Part shown: positions 50,613 to 61,696 of the stretch, one piece after another
Layout: each line of letters starts with the position of its first letter
How positions within the stretch are numbered: the stretch's first letter is position 1
Assembly (NCBI GenBank): GCA_012103035.1
Contig: JAAVLL010000002.1
Span: 434,001 to 498,000 of the forward strand
Length of the DNA: 64,000 nt
Source of the DNA: Brucella oryzae
GTDB taxonomy: Bacteria; Pseudomonadota; Alphaproteobacteria; Rhizobiales; Rhizobiaceae
Reading direction: 5' to 3'
Position numbers and translations under genes: made by a program
Notes under the pieces: model-generated
What the model was told of the DNA's origin: nothing
Databases searched by the model: none
The model's input: the letters and a program-made list of their open reading frames with translations, nothing else

Positions 50613-51995
50613 ATGACCGACAACAACTTCTTCCCGGAAGTACTCAATGTTGCCGACCTCCCTGCTGCAGCCATCGCAAGCCGCATTGCGGACATGCGTA
50701 CTGGCGACGCAGTGGAACTCGTTAACGAACTCGATGCCGATGATGCAGTCGCCGTCATCGCACAGCTTTCGCATGACGATGCCATCCGTCTGCTCGACCA
50801 GCCGGAACTGCACCGTGCTACCGAAATCATTGCTACCCTCCCACCCGGCCTTGCAAGCCTTCTACTTGACGGCATGTCGGCGGACCGTGCAACCGACGTT
50901 TTTCAGGAGCTGGACGACGACGACCGGGCGCGCCTGTTTCCTATTCTCGCGCCTGAAACCAAAGCTGCGCTGAAAAGCTGATGGGCTATCCGCCGAATAC
51001 GGCAGGCTCGCTCATGACCATCGAATTCATCGCTGTGCCTTCCAACTGGAATGTCGGTCAGACGCTGGAGCATATCCGCAAGGTCGAGCGCACTCGCGAG
51101 ACGGTTTATGCCATCTATGTGGTCGATCCGGTCAGCCGCGTTTTGTTGGGCGTGGTCAGCCTGCGTCGCCTCATCATCCGCCAGCCGGACGAGCCGATCC
51201 TGTCGATTGCGCGGGAAGACGATCCGATCACCATTTCGCCGCTGGCGAGCCGCGAGGAAGTGGCGCGCCTGTTCCGCAAGCACGACCTTCTGGCCGTACC
51301 TGTCGTGGACGAAAGCCGCCACATCATCGGCATTGTGACCGTCGATGACGTGCTCGACGCGATGACGGAAGAGGCAAGCGAGGACGCTTACCGTTTCGGT
51401 GGCATGGAGGCGCTGGACAAGCCCTATATGCGCATCGGCTTCGGCGAGATGCTGAAAAGCGCGCTGGCTGGCTCGGTATCCTTTTCCTCGGTGAGATGCT
51501 GACCGCAAGCGCGATGCAGCATTTCGAGCTGGAGCTAGAAAAGGCGCTGGTGCTGACATTGTTCATCCCGCTCATCATGTCGTCGGGTGGTAATTCCGGC
51601 TCGCAGGCAACGTCGCTGATTATTCGCGCGCTTGCCTTGCAGGAACTCAAGCTCAAGGACTGGTGGCGTGTCGCCTTCCGCGAATTGCCAACGGACTGGC
51701 GCTTGGCAGCTTCCTCGGCCTGATCGGCATCATACGCATCGCCATCTGGCAGACGCTCGGCATATACGATTATGGCGAACACTGGATTCTTGTGGCTTCA
51801 ACCGTTGGCATGGCGCTGGTCTGCATCGTGACTTTCGGCTCGCTGACAGGCTCCATGCTGCCGTTTATTCTGCAAAGGCTCGGCTTCGACCCGGCGAGCG
51901 CTTCGGCGCCATTTGTGGCAACCCTGGTCGATGTTACCGGCCTCGTGATCTATTTCAGCGTCGCGCTGGTCATCCTCTCAGGTACGCTTTTGTAA
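50613..51995 (+). CDS. mgtE: MgtE magnesium transporter (frameshifted)
   Basis: The N-domain has MgtE helical repeats ([45 protein letters not shown]). After a break near 50975 come [18 protein letters not shown], two CBS domains ([50 protein letters not shown]) and, after breaks near 51475 and 51690, the membrane domain with [24 protein letters not shown] (pore motif GGNSGxQ) and [38 protein letters not shown]. ~460 residues. It imports Mg2+ across the inner membrane, gated by cytosolic Mg2+ binding to the N and CBS domains. Confidence 0.92.
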
Positions 51996-52181
51996 CAAGC
52001 GCGACAAAAACTGTCAGATTGACAGTGTAGAGAAGCGGTGAAAACAAGGTTTTCTTGGTCAAATGAGGGGTAGTTTCGCGCTGCCCCTTTCTAAAACGCA
52101 AAAACCTGTAAGAGCGGCGCATTGTTTTTCCGCGCACCCAATGCTGGCGCGGCTCCCAACTCATATAGAAGTGATCTCCAT

Positions 52182-54008
52182 ATGGAATTGCGTAATATCG
52201 CTATTATCGCACACGTCGATCATGGCAAAACAACACTGGTTGATGAACTTTTGAAGCAGGCCGGCTCGTTCCGCGAGAACCAGCGCGTCGGCGAACGCAT
52301 GATGGATTCCGGTGATATCGAGCGCGAGCGTGGGATCACCATTCTCGCCAAGGCCACTTCGGTTGTCTGGAAAAATACGCGTATCAACATTGTCGACACG
52401 CCGGGCCACGCCGACTTTGGCGGTGAAGTTGAGCGTATCCTCTCGATGGTCGACGGTGCGATTGTGCTTGTCGATTCTGCTGAAGGCCCGATGCCACAGA
52501 CGAAGTTCGTCGTCGGCAAGGCGCTGAAAGTTGGCTTGAAGCCAATCGTTGCGATCAACAAGATCGACCGTCCGGATGGCCGTCACGAGGAAGTCGTCAA
52601 CGAAGTGTTCGACCTTTTCGCTAATCTCGACGCAACCGACGAACAGCTCGACTTCCCGATCCTCTACGGTTCGGGCCGTAACGGCTGGATGGCACTGAAC
52701 CCGGAAGGCCCGCAGGACGAAGGTCTGGCTCCGCTGTTCGACCTCGTGCTCAAGCACGTTCCGGCACCGAAGGTTGCCGAAGGCCCGTTCCGCATGATCG
52801 GTACGATCCTCGAAGCAGATCCGTTTCTTGGCCGCATCATCACGGGCCGTATCCATTCCGGCTCGATCAAGTCGAACCAGGCCGTCAAGGTTCTCGGCCA
52901 AGATGGTTCGCTACTCGAAACCGGTCGCATCTCGAAGATTCTCGCATTCCGCGGCATCGAGCGTCAGGCCATTGATGAAGCACAGGCAGGCGACATCGTC
53001 GCTATTGCCGGTCTTTCCAAGGGCACCGTCGCCGACACGTTCTGCGATCCTTCGGTCAGCGAGCCTCTGGCTGCGCAGCCAATCGATCCGCCGACCGTGA
53101 CCATGTCCTTCATCGTCAATGACAGCCCTTATGCAGGCACCGAGGGCGACAAGGTGACAAGCCGCGTCATCCGCGACCGTCTGCTGAAAGAAGCCGAAGG
53201 CAATGTCGCGCTCAAGATTGAGGAATCGACCGAGAAGGATTCCTTCTTCGTGTCCGGTCGCGGTGAATTGCAACTTGCGGTTCTGATCGAAAACATGCGT
53301 CGCGAAGGCTTCGAGCTTGGCGTTTCGCGTCCGCGCGTCGTCATGAAGGACGGCGAGAACGGTGAAAAGCTGGAGCCGGTGGAAGAAGTCGTCATCGACG
53401 TTGATGAAGAATATTCCGGCACGGTCGTGCAGAAGATGTCCGAGCGCAAGGCCGAAATGGTCGAACTGCGTCCTTCGGGCGGCAATCGCGTGCGTCTGGT
53501 GTTCTATGCTCCGACCCGCGGCCTTATCGGCTATCAGTCGGAACTTTTGACCGATACGCGCGGCACGGCGATCATGAACCGCCTGTTCCATGATTATCAG
53601 CCATACAAGGGTGAAATCGCTGGCCGCAACAACGGCGTTCTGATTTCCAACGATCAGGGTGAAGCGGTTGCCTACGCACTGTTCAACCTTGAAGATCGTG
53701 GGCCGATGATCATCGACGCTGGCGTCAAGGTCTATCAGGGCATGCTTATCGGCATTCACAGTCGCGACAACGATCTGGAAGTGAATGTTTTGAAAGGCAA
53801 GAAGCTCACGAACGTTCGTGCCGCCGGTAAGGATGAAGCCGTGAAGCTGACCCCGCCGATCAGGATGACGCTGGAACGCGCTTTGTCGTGGATTCAGGAT
53901 GACGAGCTGGTTGAAGTGACGCCGAAGTCGATCCGTCTTCGCAAGCTCTATCTTGATCCGAATGAGCGCAAGCGCTTTGAAAAGAGCAAGTCGTCGAGCG
54001 CTGCATAA
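52182..54008 (+). CDS. typA: Translational GTPase TypA/BipA
   Basis: Intact at 608 residues from ATG 52182 ([29 protein letters not shown]1). G2/G3 are ERGITI and [13 protein letters not shown]4 is NKIDRPD. The C-terminal part carries the BipA-specific [35 protein letters not shown] and [16 protein letters not shown]. It is a ribosome-binding GTPase for assembly and stress or low-temperature growth. The longer frame to 52122 lacks homology and an RBS. The 3' terminator carries an inserted miniature element. Confidence 0.95.
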   Translation: MELRNIAIIAHVDHGKTTLVDELLKQAGSFRENQRVGERMMDSGDIERERGITILAKATSVVWKNTRINIVDTPGHADFGGEVERILSMVDGAIVLVDSAEGPMPQTKFVVGKALKVGLKPIVAINKIDRPDGRHEEVVNEVFDLFANLDATDEQLDFPILYGSGRNGWMALNPEGPQDEGLAPLFDLVLKHVPAPKVAEGPFRMIGTILEADPFLGRIITGRIHSGSIKSNQAVKVLGQDGSLLETGRISKILAFRGIERQAIDEAQAGDIVAIAGLSKGTVADTFCDPSVSEPLAAQPIDPPTVTMSFIVNDSPYAGTEGDKVTSRVIRDRLLKEAEGNVALKIEESTEKDSFFVSGRGELQLAVLIENMRREGFELGVSRPRVVMKDGENGEKLEPVEEVVIDVDEEYSGTVVQKMSERKAEMVELRPSGGNRVRLVFYAPTRGLIGYQSELLTDTRGTAIMNRLFHDYQPYKGEIAGRNNGVLISNDQGEAVAYALFNLEDRGPMIIDAGVKVYQGMLIGIHSRDNDLEVNVLKGKKLTNVRAAGKDEAVKLTPPIRMTLERALSWIQDDELVEVTPKSIRLRKLYLDPNERKRFEKSKSSSAA

Positions 54009-54026
54009 GCCCGACAGAATAAAGAA

Positions 54027-54046
54027 ACGGCGCCTTCGGGCGCCGT
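54027..54046. terminator. Terminator hairpin, left copy flanking miniature element B
   Basis: Eight-base arms ACGGCGCC / GGCGCCGT around TTCG, 18 bp after the typA stop. It corresponds to the 22-nt copy at 54187-54208, differing by one T and one G in homopolymers. Confidence 0.8.
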
Positions 54047-54186
54047 CAGATTGATTACAAACCCCTCGATTTTTGGAAGCAGTCAAAAACGAGGGGTTTT
54101 GATTCCGATTTGTTCACGTTCTGAATCTGGGACGTTCCGTGAATCTGAGGTCATTTTGACCCTGCCGGAGGTTTGTCAGCAGCCTG
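54047..54186 (-). mobile_element. MITE-like element, copy B (140 bp, inverted relative to copy A)
   Basis: The reverse complement matches 48077-48214 at every position except two homopolymers that are one base longer here (CCCC and TTTTT). It therefore probably represents the correct sequence. The internal palindrome CCCCTCG / CGAGGGG is better preserved. It sits between duplicated typA terminator hairpins. No ORF. Confidence 0.75.
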
Positions 54187-54208
54187 ACGGCGCCTTTCGG
54201 GGCGCCGT
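54187..54208. terminator. Terminator hairpin, right copy flanking miniature element B
   Basis: ACGGCGCC / GGCGCCGT arms around TTTCGG, followed by TTTT. It duplicates the typA terminator at 54027-54046. Confidence 0.8.
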
Positions 54209-54223
54209 TTTGTTTGGATATTC

Positions 54224-54326
54224 TTAGAGCGGTTCCTATCTTATCAGGATCGCCGGATCCGCTCTAACTATTTGTTTTGTCGCATTTTCCAACGCAAAGC
54301 CGTTTCACACTTTTGCTGGAAATGCT
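54224..54326. repeat. Rhizobiales-type RIME-like intergenic repeat
   Basis: TTAGAGCGG at 54224 and CCGCTCTAA near 54260 form one hairpin. The rest (GTTTTGTCGCATTTTCCAAC ... GCTGGAAATGCTC) forms a second. This two-hairpin unit resembles the RIME-type elements common in Rhizobiales, and a relative is at 61697-61801. The stop codon of the following permease gene lies at the repeat edge. Confidence 0.6.
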
Positions 54327-55271
54327 CTACCGCTCGCCGCGACGATAGGGCTGCATCAGCGCCTGCGGAACACGTGCGCGCCGCGCCATGACGATGAGCG
54401 CCACAATCGACATGATGTAAGGGATCATCAGGAAGAGCTGGTAAGGCACGACCTTGCCGTAAACCGTTTGCAGGCGTAGCTGGAAAGCATCGAACAGCGC
54501 GAACAGAAGCGCGCCCAGAAGTGCGCGTGCAGGCTTCCACGACGCGAAGACGACGAGCGCAATACAGACCCACCCGCGCCCCTGCATCATCGTCGGGAAG
54601 AACGAATTGAAGGCAGAGAGCGTGAGGAACGCGCCGCCCACCGCCATCAGTGCGCTGCCGAACATGATCGTGAAGATGCGCACCCGGATAGGGTTGATGC
54701 CTTGCGCTTCCGCGGCATGTGGATTTTCGCCTGTCATGCGGATGGCAAGGCCGAGCGGCGTGCGGAAAAGCACATAACCAAGCAGCAGTGCCAGAGGAAT
54801 GGCGATCCACGTGAGCGCCGTTTGCGTGCCAAGCACCTGTCCGACGAACGGGATATCTGCAAGCCAGGACGGATTGACCGGCTGGAATGGTGTGATCGTC
54901 GGTGGTGTTGAAGAAAGCGGTACGAGAAGGCGAAACAGGAAATAGCTGAGGCTCGATGCAAACAGTGTGATGCCGAGGCCGACGACATGCTGCGACAGGC
55001 CAAGCGGCACGGTGAGGGCTGCATGAAGCAGGCCGAACACGGCGCCGGAAGCAGCCGCCGCGAGCACGCCCACCCAGAGGTCTGCGCCATTATAGACGGT
55101 CAGCCAGCCAATCATCGCGCCAAAGGTCATGATGCCTTCGATGCCGAGATTAAGCACGCCCGCCCGTTCGCAATAAAGTGCGCCGAGCGTGCCGAAGATC
55201 AGCGGCGTTGCAATGCGCAGGACCGAGACCCAGAGGCCAGCGGAGAGCAGGATATCCATCAACTCATTCAT
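54327..55271 (-). CDS. Nucleoside-type (BMP) ABC transporter permease 2
   Basis: Intact at 314 residues with about eight transmembrane helices. It begins MNELMDILLSAGLWVSVLRIATPLIFGTLGALYCERAGVLNLGIEGIMTFGAM, the hallmark of YufQ/NupQ-type permeases. It belongs to the BMP-family transporter operon with permease 1, the duplicated ATPase and the periplasmic protein. It overlaps the preceding permease stop (ATGA). Confidence 0.9.
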   Translation of the reverse strand: MNELMDILLSAGLWVSVLRIATPLIFGTLGALYCERAGVLNLGIEGIMTFGAMIGWLTVYNGADLWVGVLAAAASGAVFGLLHAALTVPLGLSQHVVGLGITLFASSLSYFLFRLLVPLSSTPPTITPFQPVNPSWLADIPFVGQVLGTQTALTWIAIPLALLLGYVLFRTPLGLAIRMTGENPHAAEAQGINPIRVRIFTIMFGSALMAVGGAFLTLSAFNSFFPTMMQGRGWVCIALVVFASWKPARALLGALLFALFDAFQLRLQTVYGKVVPYQLFLMIPYIMSIVALIVMARRARVPQALMQPYRRGER

Positions 55272-56308
55272 CGGGCGATCCTGTATTGTGTGAAGAACAG
55301 AGCAACCAGCATGGTCAGAAGCGACAGCGCAACGGTGACATCGGCAATGAAGCTTGGAATGCCGATAGCGCGGCTCATGCCGTCGGCACCGACAAACATG
55401 GCGGCTGCAAAAGCGCTGAGAAGATCGCGCCGATAGGATTCAGATTGGCCAACATGGCGACTATGATGCCGGAATAGCCGAAGCCCGGTGAGAGGTCAGT
55501 CGTGACGTAACCCTTTACGCCCATGACCTGTATCGCGCCAGCAAGGCCTGCAAGACCACCGGAAATGCAGGCGACTTTCACCAGCGTCTTGCCAAGCGGA
55601 ACGCCTGCAAAGCGCGCGGCGCGCGGTTGAGGCCCGCAGCCTTGGTTTCAAGCCCGAAGACGGTGCGCTTTTGCACATAGGCGATGATGAGAGCCAGGGC
55701 GATGGCGATGATGATACCGATATGCAGCCGCATACCCGCCATGATTTTGGGTAGCACTGCGGCATCCGGTACGGGCTCAGATTGCGGCCAGCCAAAGGCG
55801 AGGGGTCTTTCATCGGCCCTTCGATCATCATCGAGACGATGAGCACGGCAACAAAGTTCAAGAGTAGTGTCGTCACCACTTCATCAACACCGAAGCGCAG
55901 GCGAAGCCCGAGCGGAATAAGCAGGAAAATCATGCCTGCAATGGCACCGATCACGAGCAGCAGCGGAATAAGTATGGGAGCCGGAAGCTGCAATTGCGTG
56001 CCACAGGTGACGACCGCAAGAGCGCCCATATAGAACTGGCCCTCGGCACCGATATTCCAGAGTTTGGAGCGGAAGGCGACGGCAGCGGCAAGGCCGGTCA
56101 GCATCAGCGGTGTTGCGCGCGTGAGCGTTTCGGTGATCGAAAGCTTGTTGCCAAATGCACCGATTGCGATCTGGCGAAAGGATTCCAGAACCGGCGCACC
56201 CGCAGCGGCGATCAGCAGTCCGGCAAGCACGAAGGCGGTCAGGACGGCGATAATTGGTGCGGTTGCCACCAGAACCATGGGCCGTGTTTCGCGTCGTTCA
56301 ATACGCAT
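55268..56308 (-). CDS. Nucleoside-type (BMP) ABC transporter permease 1 (frameshifted)
   Basis: MRIERRETRPMVLVATAPIIAVLTAFVLAGLLIAAAGAP begins at 56308, overlapping the ATPase stop. TPLMLTGLAAAVAFRSKLWNIGAEGQFYMGALA is the family signature. Breaks near 55790, 55620 and 55420 must be repaired to reach the stop at 55268 (...FTQYRIAR). ~347 residues, inner membrane. Confidence 0.87.
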
Positions 56309-57837
56309 CAGTTGAGCCCCTTCGTGATATTTGTCTGCCATTCGCCCGCCATCATCAGGCCCAGCCTTTGTGCATCGGCTTCTTCCGCGTCGATGGGTGG
56401 GGAGAGGCGCCCCTTGACAATCGCTTGAACACGATCCGCCAAGCCAATGATTTCATCCAGATCTTCCGAAATCAGCAGTACTGCGGCTCCCTTGGCGCGC
56501 GCTTCCAGAATGCGGGCATGGATGGCCGCAACGGCACCTTCGTCAAGGCCGCGTGTCGGCTGCGCCGCTATCAGGATACGCGGGGCAGTTTCCAGATTGC
56601 GACCCAGGATAAGCTTTTGCATGTTGCCGCCGGAAAGCAGGCGAATACGGCTATCAGGCGTACCGCCGCGCACATCGAAATCCTTGATGATGCGGTCGGT
56701 AAATTCACGCGCAGCCGTCCGGTTGACCAGAAGACCATTGGAGAACTGCGGATCGCGCACGCGTTCCAGCACAGCATTTTCCCAAAGTGTCAGATCACCG
56801 ATTGCGCCTTCCGCATTGCGATCTTCCGGAATGCGGCCAACACCTTCCGCCACAAACTGGCGCGGGTCGAATTTGGTAACTGTCTGCCCGAACATGACAA
56901 GTGAGCCGCTCGCAGGCTGGCTGAGGCCGGAAACGAGACGTCCAAGCGCTGCCTGCCCATTCCCCGACACTCCAATGATGCCCAGCGTTTCGCCAGCGCG
57001 GAGGTGAAAGTCGAGATCGCTGAGGCGTGTCGCGCCATCTTCCACGACCGTTACATTCTTCGCTTCCAGCAAGGTTTCGCCGGGCGTGGCCGCTGCACGC
57101 GAAGGGCGCGAAACGCGACGGCCAACCATCAGTTCGGCAAGTTCCTCTTTCGAGGTTTCGGAGGCCTTACGCTCAGCGACAAGCTTTCCGCCGCGCAGCA
57201 CGATTACTCGGTCGGCGGCGGACATAACTTCATGCAGCTTGTGCGAGATGAAGATCAGCGACAGGCCCTGACGAGCCATTTCTTTCAGTGTCGCAAACAG
57301 GTTTTCGGCTTCCTGCGTGGTCAGAACGGCGGTTGGCTCGTCGAGGATCAGAATGTCGGCGTCATTATAGAGCGCTTTCAGGATTTCCACGCGCTGTTGT
57401 TCGCCCACCGAGAGATCGCCAAGCCGTGCATCGGGATCAACCTGCAGGCCAAAGCGTCCGGCGATGTCGGCAATCTTGGTGCGCGCGGGTCCATGTGCCG
57501 ATTTAAGCTTCCAGAGGCTTTCAGTACCGGTAATGATGTTTTCCAGTACGGTGAGATTGGGTGCAAGCGTGAAATGCTGGTGCACCATGCCCACGCCCGC
57601 ATCGATGGCAGCGCGCGGCTTACCCTGCGGGATTTCCTCGCCCTTGACGAAGACGCGGCCTTCATCCGGCACATAATGGCCGAACAGGATGTTCATCAGC
57701 GTGGTTTTGCCTGCACCATTCTCGCCAAGAAAAGCGAGGATTTCGCCACGCTTCAGCTTCAGCGAAATGTCGTCATTGGCGGTAAGCTGGCCAAATCGCT
57801 TGGTGATGCTTTGCAGTTCAAGAACGGTCGTCGTCAT
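56308..57837 (-). CDS. Nucleoside-type (BMP) ABC transporter ATPase, duplicated domains
   Basis: Intact at 509 residues from ATG 57837 (MTTTVLELQSITKRFGQLTANDDISL), with the start overlapping the amidase stop. The first domain has GENGAGKTTLMNILFG, DLSVGEQQRVEILKALYNDADILILDEPTAVLT and FISHKLHEV. The second has GVSGNGQAALGRLVSG (a degenerate Walker A) and LSGGNMQKLILGRNLETAPRILIAAQPTRGLD. This is the YufO/NupO sugar-type layout. It energises the two permeases for uptake of a nucleoside or base. Confidence 0.92.
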   Translation of the reverse strand: MTTTVLELQSITKRFGQLTANDDISLKLKRGEILAFLGENGAGKTTLMNILFGHYVPDEGRVFVKGEEIPQGKPRAAIDAGVGMVHQHFTLAPNLTVLENIITGTESLWKLKSAHGPARTKIADIAGRFGLQVDPDARLGDLSVGEQQRVEILKALYNDADILILDEPTAVLTTQEAENLFATLKEMARQGLSLIFISHKLHEVMSAADRVIVLRGGKLVAERKASETSKEELAELMVGRRVSRPSRAAATPGETLLEAKNVTVVEDGATRLSDLDFHLRAGETLGIIGVSGNGQAALGRLVSGLSQPASGSLVMFGQTVTKFDPRQFVAEGVGRIPEDRNAEGAIGDLTLWENAVLERVRDPQFSNGLLVNRTAAREFTDRIIKDFDVRGGTPDSRIRLLSGGNMQKLILGRNLETAPRILIAAQPTRGLDEGAVAAIHARILEARAKGAAVLLISEDLDEIIGLADRVQAIVKGRLSPPIDAEEADAQRLGLMMAGEWQTNITKGLN

Positions 57838-59223
57838 ATGTTCAACCCCGCAACGGGAAATCTGTGCTGCCAGCGCCGGTCCTCCTCCAAACGCTCGCCA
57901 AGGTTCAGAAGCAGGGTCGGCGCCCATCGGGGCCACAAGCTGTAAGGCGACGGGCATTCCATCAGCATCTTCTCCGAATGGCAGAGAAAGTGCCGGAAAA
58001 CCGGAAATATTGGCGAGCGCTGCATAAGGCGCGAAGGCATTCATCTTTGCCAGTGTGCATCCACATCGTCGTGATCCATGGGAAACGAGCCGAGTGGCAT
58101 CGGCCCGCGCGACAGCATTGGTGTAATCAACACGTCAATGTTGCGGAAAATCTGCCAGAGCATATGTGCGGTGCTGACGGCTCCGTTCATGGCGCGGTAA
58201 AGCGCGGTGGCTTCCATGCGCCGCCCGCGCTCTGCAACCGCACGGGTAAGCGGTTCAAGCCTGTCTTCATCAAGGGCTAGAAAATCGATTGCAGCCGCGA
58301 GATTGACGGAAATGATGCGGTCGAAAGCGCGTGCGCTGGAAGCGATCAGCGGGCTGAATTCCGAAGCCGGAATTTCACGGATTGTATGACCTTGTGCTTC
58401 CATGAAATGCGCTGCATCGGCCACAACCTGCAAGCGCTCCGATCTGATTGGATAGTTTGCAAGATCGCCGGTCACGATGCCCACACGAAGGCGGTTCGGC
58501 AAATCGCCTGCCTGCATTGCCGGGTCGGGCAGAAAGCCTTCTGTTTTGCCTTCGACAAGCGGCAGAAGCGCTTTCGCATCTCGGACGGAACGACAAAGCG
58601 CAAATTCGCTCGCAATGCCTGCAAGATAATTGCCGAAATGTGGACCCGCTGGCATGGCGCCACGGCTTGGTTTCAGGCCGACAAGACCGCAGGTTGCAGC
58701 GGGCACACGGATGGAACCGCCAGCGTCGGTGGCGTGCGCAATTGCGACTATCCCGGCTGCGACGGCTGCTGCCGCTCCGCCGGATGAGCCGCTAGGTGAA
58801 AGCGTTTCATCGAAGGGATGGCGCGCAGGCGGTGCTCCCGCTGGCTCGCTCGCAAGCGCCAAACCGAATTCGGGAACGGTGGTGGTGCCAAAAAGTTGAG
58901 TCCGGCTGCGCGCAGCCTGCGACCGAGTTCGGAATCCATCTGCGGTGAGGCATTGAGGAATGCCTTTGAGCCGAGCCGGATCGGCAGACCGGCACAGGGG
59001 CCGCCAGATCCGAACAGTGAGGGAACGCCCGCGAAGGCCGCTTTGGATGGGGCTGCATCGAATGCAATGGCACCGGCACGGCCAAGATCGCGATCAAGAT
59101 ATGCAATGGCGCCCAATGGGCGCCATTTTCTGCTGCGTCGAGAGCCGCATCCATCGCCTGTTCGGCACTGAGGATTCCTTCCGCAATCGCCTGCGCGAGC
59201 GCGGTTGCATCCTGCTGGTTCAT
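57834..59223 (-). CDS. Amidase signature family protein (frameshifted)
   Basis: MNQQDATALAQAIAEGILSAEQAMDAALDAAE starts near 59223. AAPSKAAFAGVPSLF contains the catalytic Lys region, and SGSSGGAAAAVAAGIVAIAHATDAGGSIRVPAATCGLVGLKPSRG the Ser-cisSer-Lys amidase signature. Breaks near 59115, 58850, 58050 and 57910 split it; the repaired C-terminus is LLNLGERLEEDRRWQHRFPVAGLNI. ~470 residues. It hydrolyses an amide, possibly an intermediate of base degradation given the neighbours. The substrate is unknown. The stop overlaps the ATPase start. Confidence 0.85.
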
Positions 59224-59259
59224 GTCGATTGCCACGATGTGCTTGCCCGTTCTGAATGG

Positions 59260-60257
59260 TTACTTCGGTTCGGCGGGGTTCGGCTTGTACTCGAACTTGC
59301 CTTCCTTCAGTTCCACACGACGGGCTTCCATCTTGGCTTCTGCTTCGGCAGGGGCAATGCCCTTGACGTAGATGATGTCGTTGCCGCCTTCCTTCATAAG
59401 GCTGAACGGCGTGTAATCCTTGCCGGTTGCCTGACTGGCCTTCACGTCGGCGACAGCCGCATTGAGGATCGGGCGGAAATTCCAGATCGCATTGGCAAAG
59501 ACCGTATCGGGATAGCGCGGCGTATAATCGATCAGCGAGCCGATGGCCTTGATGCCGCGCTCCTTGGCTGCGTCTGCGGTGCCGATGCGCTCACCGAACA
59601 GGATATCTGCGCCCGAGTCGATCTGGGCAAGACCGGCTTCTCGTGCTTTCGGCGGGTCGAAGAAGGTGCCGATGAACGACGCGATGAACTTCGCGTCAGG
59701 CCGGGTTTCCTTCACGCCGTCCTGAAAGGCATTGATGAGCATATTGACTTCCGGGATCGGCACGGCGCCGACCGAGCCGAAGGTGCCGGACTTGCTCATC
59801 GCGCCTGCCAGCATGCCTGCGAGATAGGCAGCCTCGAAGTTCCAGGTGCCGAAAACACCGAAATTGTCGCCCTGCGGCTTGCCCGAGGAACCCATGACGA
59901 AAGCCGTTTGCGGATAATCGCCTGCCACCTGGCGCGCTTCGCGTTCGACGGCATAGGATTCGCCGACAATCAGCTTGATGCCCTGTTCGGCATATTCGCG
60001 CATGGCGCGGGATAGTCGCTCGCCGAAACGCCTTCGGAGAAGACATATTCGATGACGCCTTCGTCATTGGCCTGCTTCAGCGCTTCATGCAGGCGTGAGT
60101 TCCAGGCATTTTCAACCGGCGAGGCGTGAATGCCTGCAACCTTCAGCTTTTCGTCTGCCGCGAACACGCGGGTTGTCATTGCCGTTGCGCCGAGTGCTGC
60201 CGACATCGCAAGAATATCGCGACGGGTAAAGTTCGGTGTTTTGATGATTTTGGTCAT
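59260..60257 (-). CDS. BMP-family ABC transporter substrate-binding protein (one frameshift)
   Basis: MTKIIKTPNFTRRDILAMSAALGATAMTTRVFA is a twin-arginine-type signal peptide. LKVAGIHASPVENAWNSRLHEALKQAND follows, and after a break near 60010 MREYAEQGIKLIVGESYAVE, FVMGSSGKPQGDNFGVFGTWNFEAAYLAGMLAGAMSKSG and a GADILFGERIGTADAAKERGIKAIG region, typical of the basic membrane protein (BMP/PnrA) family that binds nucleosides. ~332 residues, periplasmic. It precedes the amidase by ~35 bp in the operon. Confidence 0.9.
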
Positions 60258-60386
60258 TTTGGTAAGGGACCCCTCATGTGTGTTTTCGGCGCACGGATGC
60301 GCGCAGCCGGTTGCTTCGTTTTGACGTGCGATGTCATGAGCAACGATTTCCATCATTGCCCAAACCACCTTTAATTCAAGAAGATT

Positions 60387-61680
60387 CTAAAGCTGGCCGA
60401 CTGGCGCGTAATCGGCCCCGTCAACTGAAGACGGACGGCCTTCGAGGTTGATGCGGCTTACGCGCTGCGGGGTTTCAGCGATGACCTTGCCGCGCTTCAC
60501 GACCTTGAGGCGGTTTGCCTTGAGGCGCAGCGCTTCAATCGGATCGCGTGCCTGCAGCACCACGAAGTCGGCATTGCAGCCCTTTGCAAGGCCGTAGCCT
60601 TCGAGGCCCAGCGCCTTGGCGGAATTGACGGTGAGTGCGTCGAAAACCTGGCGTTTGCCTTCGATGGAGGTCATCTGTGCGACATGGATCGCCATGTGGC
60701 CGACTTCCAGCATGTCGCCGGAACCCATCGAATACCAGGGTCCATAACGCAGTCATGGCCGAAAGCGACATTGATACCCGCCGCCATCAGTTCCGGCACG
60801 CGGGTCATGCCGCGGCGCTTCGGATAGGTGTCCGCACGGCCCTGAAGCGTGATGTTGATGAGCGGGTTCGGAATGGCATTCATTTTGCTTCCGCAATCAG
60901 CGGAATGAGCTTCGAGACGTAATAATTATCCATGGAATGCATGGAGGTCAGGTGTGAGCCGGAAACGCGACCCTGCAGGCCAAAACGCATGGTCTGCGCG
61001 GCCAGCGTTTCGACATGGCGAGACATCGGATCGTCGCTTTCGTCGCAATGGATATCGACCGGCAGGCCGCGTTCGGCGGCAATGCGGCAGAGTTCTTCCA
61101 GCGAGGCTGCGCCATCGGCCATGGTGCGTTCGAAATGCGGAATACCGCCGACGACGTCGAGGCCCATATCGAGCGAGCGGTTGACGAGATCGACCGCGCC
61201 CGGCGAACGATAGTAGCCGTCCTGCGGGAAGGCTACGAGCTGCAGGTCAATGTAGGGCTTCACCTTCTCACGCACTTCGATCATCGCTTCAGCGGTGAAG
61301 AGGCGCGGATCGCTGACATCGACATGGCTGCGAATGGCGAGCAACCCTTGCGAAACGGCCAGATCGCAATAGCGCAGCGCGCGCTCGACCATGGCCTCAA
61401 CGGTCAGTATCGGCTTTAGTTCGCCCCACAGCGCGATACCTTCCAGAAGCGTGCCGGAACGATTGAGGCGCGGCAGGCCGAGCGACAGGGTCGCATCCAT
61501 GTGGAAATGCGGGTCGACGAAAGGCGGCGTCACGAGCCGGTCGGTCGCATCGATTTCCTGCGCCGCCTGATGCTCACCCTTGGAGGGCACGATATCGGCA
61601 ATCTTGCCGTCCTTGACCAAAATGTCCTGCTTCTCGCGACCGTCGGGGAGATTGGCGTTTCTCACGATCAAATCGAACAT
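60387..61680 (-). CDS. Cytosine deaminase-like amidohydrolase (frameshifted)
   Basis: [35 protein letters not shown] begins at 61680. [15 protein letters not shown] supplies the HxH metal site, [20 protein letters not shown] the catalytic His and Glu, GHDCVMDPW the Asp ligand. Breaks near 60885 and 60735 are repaired to give [44 protein letters not shown], then [24 protein letters not shown]. ~431 residues, usual for CodA. It deaminates cytosine (or a related base) to uracil. It heads a salvage operon with the BMP transporter, ~130 bp ahead of it. Confidence 0.9.
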
Positions 61681-61696
61681 CGGCTGGACCTTTCAT

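Noticed and set aside
56308-58044. A 578-residue amidase-ATPase fusion protein
   Set aside because: The first ~69 residues are the out-of-context amidase C-terminus joined by a frame slip. The ATPase has its own ATG overlapping the true amidase stop.
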